Source: Anaerolineales bacterium
GTDB lineage: Bacteria > Chloroflexota > Anaerolineae > Anaerolineales > UBA6663
Assembly (NCBI GenBank): GCA_016789175.1
Contig: JAEURK010000146.1
Coordinates: 1 to 38,751, forward strand
Direction: 5' to 3'
Length of the DNA stretch: 38,751 nt
Shown here in pieces: positions 8,392 to 15,876 of the stretch (positions are counted from its first letter, which is position 1; each line of letters starts with the position of its first letter). A program made the position numbers and the translations under genes. The notes under the pieces are model-generated. The model saw only the letters and a program-made list of their open reading frames with translations, was not told where the DNA came from and did no database searches.

Positions 8392-8820
8392 CTAAGTTGC
8401 GTTTGAGGGCGGGTGATCGGGGACGTCGGCGAGCCAATCGAGCGCGGCCAGGCGCTCGGTGAACGGCCGGATATTCCGGCCCGTCACCAGGGCCACGGCC
8501 CGAAAGGCCGCTGCGCGGAGCCCATCGGTCCCGATCACGGCCGAGGCCAGGATGTGGGGCGTGTTCTTGATCGTGAAGTCTTTCAGCGCCGCAAAGCTCT
8601 GTTTGCTGTAGACCGCGCCCCGGCCGTCCGTGAAGGCGCGCACGCTCTTGAGCGGAAAACGGGCGATCAACACGCCGGCCGCTGCCATGATCGGGATCGC
8701 TTCTTCCGGTGACGTATGCGCCAGGTCGATCACGACGATGTCGACGCCCTTGTGCCGGATGACATGGCACCGAGCGCGGGGTTGGAGCTCTGCGATGGGC
8801 GCAGGTGATGACGCCGCCAT
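8392..8820 (-). CDS. STAS/SpoIIAA-like protein
   Basis: 142 aa starting MAASSPAPIAELQP. The core VIRHKGVDIVVIDLAHTSPE and the region from FPLKSVRAFTDGRGAVYSKQ through SFAALKDFTIKN give the alternating beta/alpha pattern of SpoIIAA/STAS-like single-domain proteins, which usually bind partners or small hydrophobic ligands. I infer that family from pattern only. The start ATG (8820) is supported by TACATT exactly 6 nt upstream (8827-8832), implying a leaderless mRNA; the frame is open further upstream, but without family-like sequence. A truncated paralogue lies immediately downstream at 8105-8302. The V4R gene upstream has its own terminator. Confidence 0.7.
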   Translation of the reverse strand: MAASSPAPIAELQPRARCHVIRHKGVDIVVIDLAHTSPEEAIPIMAAAGVLIARFPLKSVRAFTDGRGAVYSKQSFAALKDFTIKNTPHILASAVIGTDGLRAAAFRAVALVTGRNIRPFTERLAALDWLADVPDHPPSNAT

Positions 8821-8826
8821 AATGTC

Positions 8827-8832
8827 AATGTA
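8827..8832 (-). promoter_or_regulatory. -10 element TACATT, leaderless-type promoter of the STAS-like gene
   Basis: On the minus strand TACATT is followed by 6 nt (GACATT) and then the ATG at 8820. No Shine-Dalgarno sequence fits. Confidence 0.55.
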
Positions 8833-8906
8833 GCAAAACCGGACCCGGTGGGCGGTGAAGTTACGGTGAATCTTTGAGCGGGCGCGATGGTGCGCCGTTA
8901 ATGAAA

Positions 8907-8926
8907 ACAGCCGCCGAAGCGGCTGT
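8907..8926 (-). terminator. Rho-independent terminator of the V4R gene
   Basis: On the minus strand ACAGCCGC, a TTCG tetraloop and GCGGCTGT are followed by TTTTCATT. It lies 22 nt beyond the V4R stop codon. Confidence 0.85.
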
Positions 8927-8948
8927 CTGACATATGCCCGGGCGCGGC

Positions 8949-9587
8949 TCAGGCCACGGGTTCTTTGAAAACGCGCAGCCGACCGATCGGAGCACCGGTC
9001 GCCATACAGTCGAGCATCTCTACCCGGAACTCGCGTCCGCCCGACATCCACTTCATAGCTTCCTGGATGATACCGACGGCGGTGTGGCAGACCGGCTTGT
9101 CGGATTTGCGTCCCCAGCACATCGAGCAGCGCTCGATCGTGTAGATGAAGTGATCGCCGTGATCCACGGCGTTGCTGATTTGGTCGGTCGTCGTGCTGAA
9201 CACCTTGGCGATTGCGGGCACGGCGATGCGGACTTTGGTGCCCAGCGGCAATACCTTGAAGGCCAGGTCGCCGGCGCCGGCCAGGGCGCCGAAGTTGCGC
9301 AAACCGTTGGCGAACAGCGCACGCCCGGCGCGCTGACACAAACCCCGGCCGCCCCGCGGCCCATACATCTCCTCGAGTGCGGTATGCAGCGCGGCGATGT
9401 CGGAGAAGTCGAATTCCTTCGCCAGATTGTCCGGCGGGGCATGATCGATGAATCGATCCAGCCCGGCCAGGCGCAGAATGGCGTTCAGCCCGTTCTTGCC
9501 CATGACCTCTTCGAGGGCCGCCAGATAGATCCGGCCCATCTTATTCGGATAGTAGTACCCGCTTTTGACGCGTTCCACAGTCGCCAT
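8949..9587 (-). CDS. V4R (4-vinyl reductase-type) domain protein
   Basis: 212 aa from the ATG at 9587, with a GAGGAGAG ribosome binding site; an extension upstream of this site is open but unlikely. The C-terminal half has the V4R pattern: ERCSMCWGR with Cys154 and Cys157, then Cys167 (KPVCHTAVG) and Cys194 (MLDCMATG), the presumed zinc ligands, before a final short strand. V4R domains bind small hydrophobic molecules in bacteriochlorophyll and aromatic-degradation proteins and in many uncharacterised sensors. The N-terminal half (MATVERVKSGYYYPNKMGRI) is helical and family-typical. No photosynthesis gene is nearby, so a sensor or ligand-carrier role is more likely than vinyl reduction. Confidence 0.8.
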   Translation of the reverse strand: MATVERVKSGYYYPNKMGRIYLAALEEVMGKNGLNAILRLAGLDRFIDHAPPDNLAKEFDFSDIAALHTALEEMYGPRGGRGLCQRAGRALFANGLRNFGALAGAGDLAFKVLPLGTKVRIAVPAIAKVFSTTTDQISNAVDHGDHFIYTIERCSMCWGRKSDKPVCHTAVGIIQEAMKWMSGGREFRVEMLDCMATGAPIGRLRVFKEPVA

Positions 9588-9719
9588 GCTCCGCTCTCCT
9601 CTACGGTACACCGGCCGACTATGCAACCTCCGTGCCACAGCCGACATAACCGAGTATAGGTCTCAGCATGCCGGATTTTGGGCGGTTTGGGGGTGAAAAA
9701 GTGGTGAATTGCCACCGGT

Positions 9720-12110
9720 TCAGATCCAGCCGACGCCCAGGGCCTCGACCAGGATATCGGCCCGCCGCGGCGTGACGCGCAGTTCATGCAGGTCGGCGGC
9801 CGCCCGGGCCCACTCGTCGATGACGGCCTGAAAGGCGGCCCGCGCCTCGGTTTTCAGGGCGCCGATGCGCGACTCGAGCAGCGCGATCTGCTCGGCGCTC
9901 TCGGAAAGGTCGGCCTGCGTCTGCTGCTTCAGGCGCCGACGGCTGAGCGAGGTGGTGATCATGCGCTGGGGCTGGCGGAGGAGCCCGACCAGGCCCAACA
10001 CATTCTCCAGATCGGTCCAGCGGCTCTCGCCCTCGCGGGAGCGCAGCTCGGCCTCGTCCTCGGAGCGTTCGCGCCGCTCGGCGTACAGCTTGCTCTCGAG
10101 CGCATCGAGCTGGCGGTCATAGCGCACCTGAGTCTTGCGCAGGGCCTCGGCCCGGCGCGTTTCGGCGGTCGCCTGACACCGCGCGCGGAACTCGGCGTAC
10201 GACTCGCCCGGTTTGGCGAACAACTTGAGGCTGGGGTTCTGGTGCAGCAGCAGATCGGCGTTGCGATACAGCAGCGCGACCAGATCCTTCTGCCACCCCG
10301 TCAGCTTACGCGCATCCGCCAGGGCGCCCGGGTCGCCGTCGATCACGGCCCGCTCGGGGAGGGCGCGGGCCAGTGTGCCAAGCGCGACCGGTTGAATGGC
10401 ATGCGCGTCCCAGGCCGGCGACGGCTCGAGCCCGGAGACCGGCACCGCGTACGCGACCCGCCTATCGAAACTCAAGTTGGCGCGCGCATGGCTGTAGCGC
10501 ACGACCACCTGCGCGAAGAGCGCCGGCCTGAACCGCTCACCGACCGGCTTGATCACATATTGCGGGATCGAGGCCGGCACGCTGACGACGCTGGCCCGCA
10601 CCCGCGGGGCATTCGTGACCGACCCGGTCGCGGCGACCATCCCGGTCGCGGCGACCATCCCGGTCGTGGCGACCATCCCGGTCACGATGACCGGCCCGCC
10701 CGTCTCGCGGGCGAGAGGCGCATCGGCGTGCGTGGCAGCCGATCCGCTGGGGGGCAGCGTCGGCCGCAGACGCCGGAGTTGATCGCGCGTCAGCGGCCCC
10801 GCCAGGTAGCTCAAGGCCCAGCGCGTGCGGAACGTCGTCGGGCCCGTGCGATGCACGTTATGCATCAGGAACTGGCGCGGCCCGAGGCTCGAGATCATGC
10901 GGTCGAGCGTCTCCGGTGGCAACGGCGCGTCCAGGGCCTGCAGGCCCTCGAGCAACCGGGCCTTGTCGCGCTCGGTCTGCAGCTTGCCGATGAACCAGGT
11001 GCCGATGTTGGCCAGGCCCTTGTAGTCGAGATCGACGGGGTTCTGCGTGGCCAGCATCACGCCCAGGCCGAAGGCGCGCGCCTGCTTCAACAGACGCAGC
11101 AGCGGCAGCTTGCTGGGCGGGTTGGCGGGATGTGGCGGCAGGTAGCCGAACAGCTCGTCGAAATACAGCAGCGCCCGGAGCGCGGTCGTGCCGGATTGGG
11201 CCCGCAGCCAGGCGGTCAGCTGCTCGAGCACCAGGGTGATCACGAACATGCGCTCGGCCTCGCTCAGGTGCGCCAGGTAGAGCACGCTCACCCGCGGCCG
11301 ACCGTCGGGTGCGCGCAGCAGGTTGTCGATCTCGAGCGATTCACCGGTCACCCACGATTGGAAGCTCGGCGCCGCGACGATGGCGTTCAGGCTCAGGGCC
11401 AGCGCCATGCGATCTTTCTCGGGAAAGAAGCGATCGACCTCGAACACGCCCAACCGATCGAAGGGCGGAGATTGCACGCCTGCGATCAACCCGGCCAGGT
11501 CGAGCTCCTGTTCGCCGCGCCAGGCCTGCTCGAAGAGCGTCGCCAGCAGGATATGCTCGCGCGACCGCACCGGGTCGGCATCCACACCGATCAGGCCGAG
11601 CAGGCTGCTGACGATGCCGTTGATGCGCTCACGCAGCAGTTCGGCCTCGGTCTCCCAGCGCAGCGGCGGGCGACGCAGCGAGCTCAGCACCGACAGCCCG
11701 CGGCCGGCATCCGAGCCCGGCGTGTAGACGGCCCAGTCCACGCTGGCCTTCAGCCGGGCAATGTCGTTCGGGCCCAGCCCGTGGTCGGCCAACCCGGCCC
11801 GCCAGCGCTCGGCCGTCTGGGCCGCCAGCTCATCCAGCGTCAGATGCGCGCGGCGCGCCTCGTCGGCCCCGACCCACGGCCGAAAGTCTTCGGCGCGCAG
11901 CTCCGGGAACTGGAGCAGCAGGTTGGCAATGTCACCTTTGGGGTCGATCACGACCGCCGGCACGCCCGCCAGGGCCGCTTCCTCGAGCAGCGTCAGACAC
12001 AACCCGGTCTTGCCGGAGCCGGTCATGCCCACGCACAACCCGTGCGTCGTCAGATCATCCGGGTCGTAGGTCAGTCGTTGCCCGTCGGGGAGTTGCCCAA
12101 GAAAGAACAT
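9720..12110 (-). CDS. HerA-like ATPase with C-terminal coiled coil
   Basis: 796 aa. An N-terminal P-loop ATPase of the HerA/FtsK superfamily has Walker A GMTGSGKT at residues 28-35, DPKGD near 56-60 (typical of HerA-type DNA translocases), Walker B LLYFDE at 314-319 and sensor-like ATQNPVDLDYKG. Residues about 640-790 are rich in Arg, Glu and Lys heptads and look coiled-coil. Between them lies a degenerate GMVAATG repeat (about 477-495), encoded by an 18-bp tandem repeat. The start ATG (12110) follows AAAAGG. HerA proteins normally pair with NurA nuclease or a SIR2-like partner; none is adjacent, so this is probably the stand-alone subgroup. The role in DNA handling is inferred from the ATPase type. 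Confidence 0.85.
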   Translation of the reverse strand: MFFLGQLPDGQRLTYDPDDLTTHGLCVGMTGSGKTGLCLTLLEEAALAGVPAVVIDPKGDIANLLLQFPELRAEDFRPWVGADEARRAHLTLDELAAQTAERWRAGLADHGLGPNDIARLKASVDWAVYTPGSDAGRGLSVLSSLRRPPLRWETEAELLRERINGIVSSLLGLIGVDADPVRSREHILLATLFEQAWRGEQELDLAGLIAGVQSPPFDRLGVFEVDRFFPEKDRMALALSLNAIVAAPSFQSWVTGESLEIDNLLRAPDGRPRVSVLYLAHLSEAERMFVITLVLEQLTAWLRAQSGTTALRALLYFDELFGYLPPHPANPPSKLPLLRLLKQARAFGLGVMLATQNPVDLDYKGLANIGTWFIGKLQTERDKARLLEGLQALDAPLPPETLDRMISSLGPRQFLMHNVHRTGPTTFRTRWALSYLAGPLTRDQLRRLRPTLPPSGSAATHADAPLARETGGPVIVTGMVATTGMVAATGMVAATGSVTNAPRVRASVVSVPASIPQYVIKPVGERFRPALFAQVVVRYSHARANLSFDRRVAYAVPVSGLEPSPAWDAHAIQPVALGTLARALPERAVIDGDPGALADARKLTGWQKDLVALLYRNADLLLHQNPSLKLFAKPGESYAEFRARCQATAETRRAEALRKTQVRYDRQLDALESKLYAERRERSEDEAELRSREGESRWTDLENVLGLVGLLRQPQRMITTSLSRRRLKQQTQADLSESAEQIALLESRIGALKTEARAAFQAVIDEWARAAADLHELRVTPRRADILVEALGVGWI
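10624..10692. repeat. 18-bp tandem repeat inside the HerA-like gene
   Basis: The unit CCGGTCGCGGCGACCATC occurs at 10624, 10642 and 10660 (one change), followed by a degenerate fourth copy at 10678. It encodes a GMVAAT-type repeat between the ATPase and coiled-coil domains and is likely to vary in copy number between strains. Confidence 0.9.
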
Positions 12111-12132
12111 GTGTACCTTTTCGGCCAGGGGT

Positions 12133-12191
12133 GGAAGAGCGCGAGGCGAAGGGCGCGGTAGCGTGATCGCTCTTCGCTCCTCGCTCCTTCC
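12133..12191. repeat. Imperfect GGAAG...CTTCC inverted repeat (GAGCGA-rich)
   Basis: GGAAGAGCGCGAGGCGAAGG faces CGCTCTTCGCTCCTCGCTCC in the short gap between the PLD and HerA genes. It resembles a diverged member of the GGAGGA purine-arm family, with AGCGA substitutions. Weak evidence. Confidence 0.45.
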
Positions 12192-12194
12192 TCC

Positions 12195-13259
12195 TCACGG
12201 CTCCGCCTGCGCCCAGACTTTTTGAAACTCGGCCTCGAACGTAGCCGCCAGCTCCGGGCTGTGCACGATCAGGGCGTTCTCGTTGTTCTGCTCCTCGGCG
12301 TTGCGCGAGAAGTTGTACGAGCCAAAAACCACGATGGCGCTGTCGACGATGATGGCCTTCGTGTGCAGATTGTACTGGTTGCCATCCAGACGCGCCGGAA
12401 CACCGGCGGCCGAGAAGAGGTCGAAGACGGCATCGCTGCCGGCTGCGACCTGGCGGCGCTCGAACACGGCCTGGACTGTCACACCGCCCTGTGCGCGTTC
12501 CAGCAACGCATCGCCGAAATCCGTTCGCGTGAAGGCGAACGCCATGACATGCACGCTCGAGTGCGCCGTGCGCAGCACATCCAGGATCCGATCGGCGACA
12601 TCGCCCTTCGGCGAGAAGGCGTTTTCGACAAGCGTGCCCGAGAGCGTCAGAGTGGGGTTCGGCGGTTTGCCCGCCTGTTCGAAGGCCTGTCGCGTAAAGA
12701 GTTGCTCGAACTCGGCGCTGTAGTTCTCGGCCAGCCGCACCGAGCGGATGTGGATCAGGACGTTGTTGTTGCGGTAGGCGTCGTTGTAGGTGTAGTTCAT
12801 TGACCCGGTCCACACCTCGGAGCCGTCGACCACCGTGAATTTGTGATGCATGAAGGGCTCGCGCGCGTCGCCGATCACGGGGATGCCCGCGGCCATCACG
12901 CGCAGCATGGCGGCCTCGCTCAGATAATCGGTGTCGGTCACCACCCGCACCTGCACGCCGCGCGCGTGCGCCGCGATCAACGCGTCTGCGATGGCGTCGT
13001 TGTCGAGCTCATAGACGGCCACATCGAGCGTGTGTTGGGCCCGGCCGAGCCCTTCGATCAGGGCGAGCGTCGGGCCGCTGACGACGGGCGGATCCTGCTG
13101 GGCCGTGAGCTCGGGTGTTGTGAAGTACACGTCGTACCAGCCGTTCGACGGCGTTGCCACGAGGGGCGCGTCGACGGTGGGCAGGGCGGCCGGGCCATCG
13201 GTCGGGAGGCAGGCGCCCGTCAGGGTCGCCAGGAGCACGAGCGCCGTGAGTCGTTGCAT
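12195..13259 (-). CDS. Phospholipase D-like lipoprotein (two HKD motifs)
   Basis: 354 aa from the ATG at 13259. The N-terminus MQRLTALVLLATLTGAC is a lipoprotein signal, with the lipobox ending at Cys17. Two HxKxxxxD motifs are present: H138-K140-D145 (HHKFTVVDG...GSMN) and H299-K301-D306 (HTKAIIVDS...GSYNFS). This makes a complete pseudo-dimeric PLD active site. Members hydrolyse phosphodiesters of phospholipids or of DNA (Nuc-like); here the lipid anchor implies action at the outer face of the membrane. The start lacks a clear ribosome binding site; it is chosen because the signal peptide begins there. Upstream lies a 25-bp palindrome. HerA follows 84 nt downstream on the same strand. Confidence 0.88.
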   Translation of the reverse strand: MQRLTALVLLATLTGACLPTDGPAALPTVDAPLVATPSNGWYDVYFTTPELTAQQDPPVVSGPTLALIEGLGRAQHTLDVAVYELDNDAIADALIAAHARGVQVRVVTDTDYLSEAAMLRVMAAGIPVIGDAREPFMHHKFTVVDGSEVWTGSMNYTYNDAYRNNNVLIHIRSVRLAENYSAEFEQLFTRQAFEQAGKPPNPTLTLSGTLVENAFSPKGDVADRILDVLRTAHSSVHVMAFAFTRTDFGDALLERAQGGVTVQAVFERRQVAAGSDAVFDLFSAAGVPARLDGNQYNLHTKAIIVDSAIVVFGSYNFSRNAEEQNNENALIVHSPELAATFEAEFQKVWAQAEP

Positions 13260-13340
13260 GCGCCGCAGCTGTGTTCCTTTAGTCGATCGTGGAAGCACTT
13301 TGTGTTTCGCCTTTCTCAGCGCGTCACATTCAAAGGAAAC

Positions 13341-13397
13341 GGCGAAGACCGCAATGAGTTGGGCGGCGAAGGCGCCCAACTCATTGCGGTCTTCGCC
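13341..13397. repeat. 25-bp perfect palindrome between the PLD and DgkA genes
   Basis: The left arm 13341-13365 (GGCGAAGACCGCAATGAGTT plus GGGCG) is perfectly complementary to 13373-13397, with a 7-nt loop. Imperfect matches continue outwards (GTCACATT...AAAGG against CCTTTCGC...AGTGAC), giving an element of about 100 bp at 13321-13420. It lies between two divergent genes, so it is not a terminator for either. Confidence 0.85.
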
Positions 13398-13522
13398 CTG
13401 CCTTTCGCAAAAGTGACATTGTCAAAGCATTTACTGCAATTCGTAACATGCGTGGCCGACCCGCGCTGTTCCACGTGTGATGCGATTGTCCTGCCGACCG
13501 CCCTGGGTGTCGTGACAGGCGG

Positions 13523-13528
13523 TACAAT
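13523..13528 (+). promoter_or_regulatory. -10 element TACAAT, leaderless-type promoter of dgkA
   Basis: TACAAT is followed by 7 nt and the ATG at 13536. This puts the predicted transcript start at the start codon. An ATG at 13527 overlaps the -10 box and is therefore unlikely to be used. Confidence 0.6.
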
Positions 13529-13535
13529 GCGGGCG

Positions 13536-13925
13536 ATGTCGTCGCCGCGCCGCGCTATTTCGCGGGTCCATTCCTTTGGACACGCCATTGAGGGCCTGGC
13601 CTATGCCCTGCGGACCCAGCCCAACACCCGCATCCATGCCGTGATCCTGGTGCTGGTCGTGGTGGCCGGGCTCTGGCTGGGTCTGAGCTTCGGCGAGTGG
13701 GCCCTGATCGCGCTGGCGGCCGGCCTGGTGTTCACGGCTGAACTGCTCAACACCGGCATCGAGGCCGTCGTCGACCTGGCCTCGCCCGATCTGCACCCCC
13801 TGGCCAAGGCCGCCAAGGACGTGGCGGCCGGCGCCGTGTTGATCGCGGCGCTCACGGCCGTGGCCGTCGGCCTGCTGGTATTGGGTCCGCCTTTGTGGGA
13901 AATGATAGCACAAGTGTTCTTGTGA
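13536..13925 (+). CDS. dgkA: DgkA-family diacylglycerol/undecaprenol kinase
   Basis: 129 aa with three membrane helices (residues about 35-55, 55-80, 100-125). It has the family motifs HAIEGLAYALRTQPNTRIH, ELLNTGIEAVVDL (catalytic/metal Glu residues) and HPLAKAAKDVAAGAVL. In Gram-positive-like bacteria such enzymes phosphorylate undecaprenol and so recycle the lipid carrier for cell-wall sugars; in E. coli DgkA acts on diacylglycerol. Sequence alone does not decide which. The start at 13536 fits the TACAAT box at 13523. A longer open frame exists upstream but crosses the palindrome. Monocistronic. Confidence 0.93.
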   Translation: MSSPRRAISRVHSFGHAIEGLAYALRTQPNTRIHAVILVLVVVAGLWLGLSFGEWALIALAAGLVFTAELLNTGIEAVVDLASPDLHPLAKAAKDVAAGAVLIAALTAVAVGLLVLGPPLWEMIAQVFL

Positions 13926-14020
13926 GGGTCGGTGGGGCGTTCTGAGTGTGCCCGGGCGCGCTGGCAGGCCCAGATTCTGGCCGCGGATTGCGCGGGCATG
14001 CACACCGTTCAGATGTGCAG

Positions 14021-14134
14021 GGCAATCGCACCCAAAGTGGAACAGCGAGAGCTTTGCCACGAATTGGCACGAACGATCCCAGTTCGCGGGAATTCATGGC
14101 GAAAGCCGGTCCTCGCGAAGACGGTGCGATTGCC
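14021..14134 (+). mobile_element. MITE-like element, copy B (114 bp)
   Basis: Perfect 12-bp terminal inverted repeats, GGCAATCGCACC (14021-14032) and GGTGCGATTGCC (14123-14134), bound the element. Imperfect pairing extends outwards into TGTGC...GCACA. The interior matches copy A (4801-4953, opposite orientation) over TTGCCACGAATT, 22 consecutive bases starting CGAATTGGCACGAACGATCC, and CCGGTCCTCGCGAA. It fills most of the 278-bp gap between dgkA and the ROK kinase gene. Nothing else is recognised in that gap. Confidence 0.8.
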
Positions 14135-14203
14135 GTGGCACAGACAGGCGTGGCGCGTGGGCTGAGGCCTGACGCCTGACGCCGTTCATCAACAAGGGAA
14201 CCT

Positions 14204-15187
14204 ATGGCCAAGAAACCCTATTTCATCGGCGTGGACTTTGGCGGCACCAGCATCCGGGCGGGGGTCGTCGACAAGGACGGCAACGTCATCGGCTTCGAGA
14301 AGCGCAAGACGCAGGCCGAGCTCGGCACCGATGTGGTGTTCGAACGGTTGGCGGTCGCGATCGAGCGGGCCATGCGCGCGGCCGACGTCAAGGCCAGACA
14401 GGTCGGCGGCATCGGCATCGGCGTGCCCGGGCCAGTCGATCAGGAGCGCGGCGTGGTGCGCGTACTGGTCAACCTCGGCAAGGGCTGGACCAACTATCCT
14501 CTGGTCGATCGGCTCGAGCGCCGGCTGGGCCTGCCGGCCTGGCTCGAGAACGATGTGCGGGTCGGGGCACTGGGTGAGTATCACCACGGCGCCGGCCAGG
14601 GCCTCTCGGATATGGTCGCGATCTTCGTCGGCACCGGCATCGGTGGCGGCATCATCCTCAACGGCGAACTCCGCACGGGCTTCCGGGGCGGCGCCGGAGA
14701 GGTCGGCCACACCTGCGTCAACGGCGACGACGGTGTAATCGATGTGACCGGTCAGACCGGCACCGTCGAGGGCATCGCCGGCCGCGCCGGCCTCGAGCGC
14801 CAGATCCGCGAGGCGATCGCAGCCGGCCAGACCAGCGTGGTGCCCGACTTGATGCAGACGGTCGGCGCCGGCCGCCTGACCAGTCGGGTCGTCGTCGAAG
14901 CCCTCAAGCAGGGCGACGCGCCGATGCAAAGCGCCCTGGCCGCCGCTCAGCGCGCGCTGGGTCGCTGCGCCGGCAATGTGATGAACATCATCGATCCCGA
15001 GATGATCGTCTTCGGCGGCGGCGTGACCGAGCGCCTCGGCGACAAGTTCGTCGCCCCGATCCGCAAGTTCGCGCAGGAGCATTACGTCGCCCGCTCCGAG
15101 GCGCGTCGGATCAAGATCGTGCCGGGCCAACTCAAGGACCTCGCCGGTGTGGTCGGCGCCTCGGTGGCAGCGCGCAAATTCCTGTGA
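14204..15187 (+). CDS. ROK-family sugar kinase (glucokinase-like)
   Basis: 327 aa. The N-terminal ATP-binding motif is DFGGTSIRAG (residues 11-20). GIGIGVPGPVD, ENDVRVGALGEY (catalytic Asp117) and the ROK signature region GTGIGGGIILNGEL...GGAGEVGHTC (Glu166 and His169 contact sugar and metal) follow. The usual zinc motif CxCGxxGC after the His is replaced by GVIDVTGQTGTVEG, so this copy lacks the three zinc cysteines. It should phosphorylate glucose or a related hexose; there is no N-terminal helix-turn-helix, so it is not a ROK repressor. The start ATG (14204) follows AAGGGAAC. It has no operon partner; a hairpin follows at 15221. Confidence 0.9.
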   Translation: MAKKPYFIGVDFGGTSIRAGVVDKDGNVIGFEKRKTQAELGTDVVFERLAVAIERAMRAADVKARQVGGIGIGVPGPVDQERGVVRVLVNLGKGWTNYPLVDRLERRLGLPAWLENDVRVGALGEYHHGAGQGLSDMVAIFVGTGIGGGIILNGELRTGFRGGAGEVGHTCVNGDDGVIDVTGQTGTVEGIAGRAGLERQIREAIAAGQTSVVPDLMQTVGAGRLTSRVVVEALKQGDAPMQSALAAAQRALGRCAGNVMNIIDPEMIVFGGGVTERLGDKFVAPIRKFAQEHYVARSEARRIKIVPGQLKDLAGVVGASVAARKFL

Positions 15188-15324
15188 GCGCGGCCTGAGG
15201 CCTAAGCTGTTGAACGACATCGACAGGCGGGGCGCCGATCGCGTTCCGCCTGTCGTGCATTATGGGAATGACGCGCAAGCGCATCGCCATTGGTGAGATC
15301 GATTTCAGCTGGCGTTGCGTGTGA
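15188..15324. terminator. Intergenic stretch with a 10-bp hairpin after the ROK gene
   Basis: CGACAGGCGG (15221-15230) pairs perfectly with CCGCCTGTCG (15246-15255). There is no T tract. It is the probable 3' end of the ROK kinase mRNA. Nothing else is recognised up to the promoter at 15325. Confidence 0.5.
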
Positions 15325-15352
15325 TTGACTGCAGAAATTACACAGGTACTAT
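15325..15352 (+). promoter_or_regulatory. Sigma-70-type promoter of the ACP/ligase/amidotransferase operon
   Basis: TTGACT (15325-15330), a 16-bp spacer and TACTAT (15347-15352). The following leader of about 230 nt up to the ACP start is unusually AT-rich for this window and contains a small hairpin (GCTGCG/CGCAGC near 15474-15492). No coding sequence is supported in the leader. Confidence 0.6.
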
Positions 15353-15591
15353 TGTTAAGGCCTGTGCCTGTTCATAAACTGACCTTACATCGACATGCCA
15401 ACACCGTCCGCCTGCGACGATTATCGTGAACGGGCGCGTTAAGGAAGACAGGATCACAATCGGGTTAGTGGGCAGCTGCGTTTGACACGCAGCCTCACTC
15501 GGATCCTGCGCAATTTGTCGAACCGACATCTCCCGGCACCCTCGTTCCTCACACGGGCCCGGTGGTGATGTCTACGGGAAGGTCTGCGGAA

Positions 15592-15852
15592 ATGGCGATT
15601 GAGAGCATGACGGTTGAGTCCACGCTGCGCCTGCATCTGGCCCAGGAGATCCTGTTCACGGGCCAAACCTATCCCTATGTCGATGAGGCCTCTTTCCTCG
15701 AGAACGGCATCGTCGACTCGATGGGCGTGATGCAGTTAGTGATGTTCGTCGAAGAAAGCTTCGGCGTGACAGTCGACGACGCCGACATCGTTCCCGACAA
15801 CTTCGATTCGGTCGCGCAACTTTCGGCCTACATCCGCCGCAAGTTAGCCTGA
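15592..15852 (+). CDS. Acyl carrier protein
   Basis: 86 aa with the ACP fold signature: FLENGIVDSMGVMQLVMFVEE, where Ser43 is the 4'-phosphopantetheine site, and VDDADIVPDNFDSVAQLSAYI for helix III. I chose the ATG at 15592 because GGGAAGG lies 9 nt upstream; an earlier in-frame start at 15562 adds ten residues without family character. It is the first gene of a five-gene operon, 24 nt before the acyl-AMP ligase, which presumably loads it. It is not the fatty-acid-synthase ACP by context, since no fab gene is near. D-S-M with a Met after Ser is common in dedicated ACPs for lipoamino-acid or polysaccharide-linked pathways. Confidence 0.93.
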   Translation: MAIESMTVESTLRLHLAQEILFTGQTYPYVDEASFLENGIVDSMGVMQLVMFVEESFGVTVDDADIVPDNFDSVAQLSAYIRRKLA

Positions 15853-15876
15853 CTCGCGCGCCGATGCGAGAACCCC

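Noticed and set aside
10624..10692. Tandem repeat as a CRISPR array
   Set aside because: Units are 18 bp with no spacers and lie in frame inside a coding sequence.
15338..15529. A 63-codon minus-strand frame in the leader of the ACP operon
   Set aside because: GGGAG directly touches the ATG, which is too close, and the product has no recognisable features. It lies across the operon promoter.
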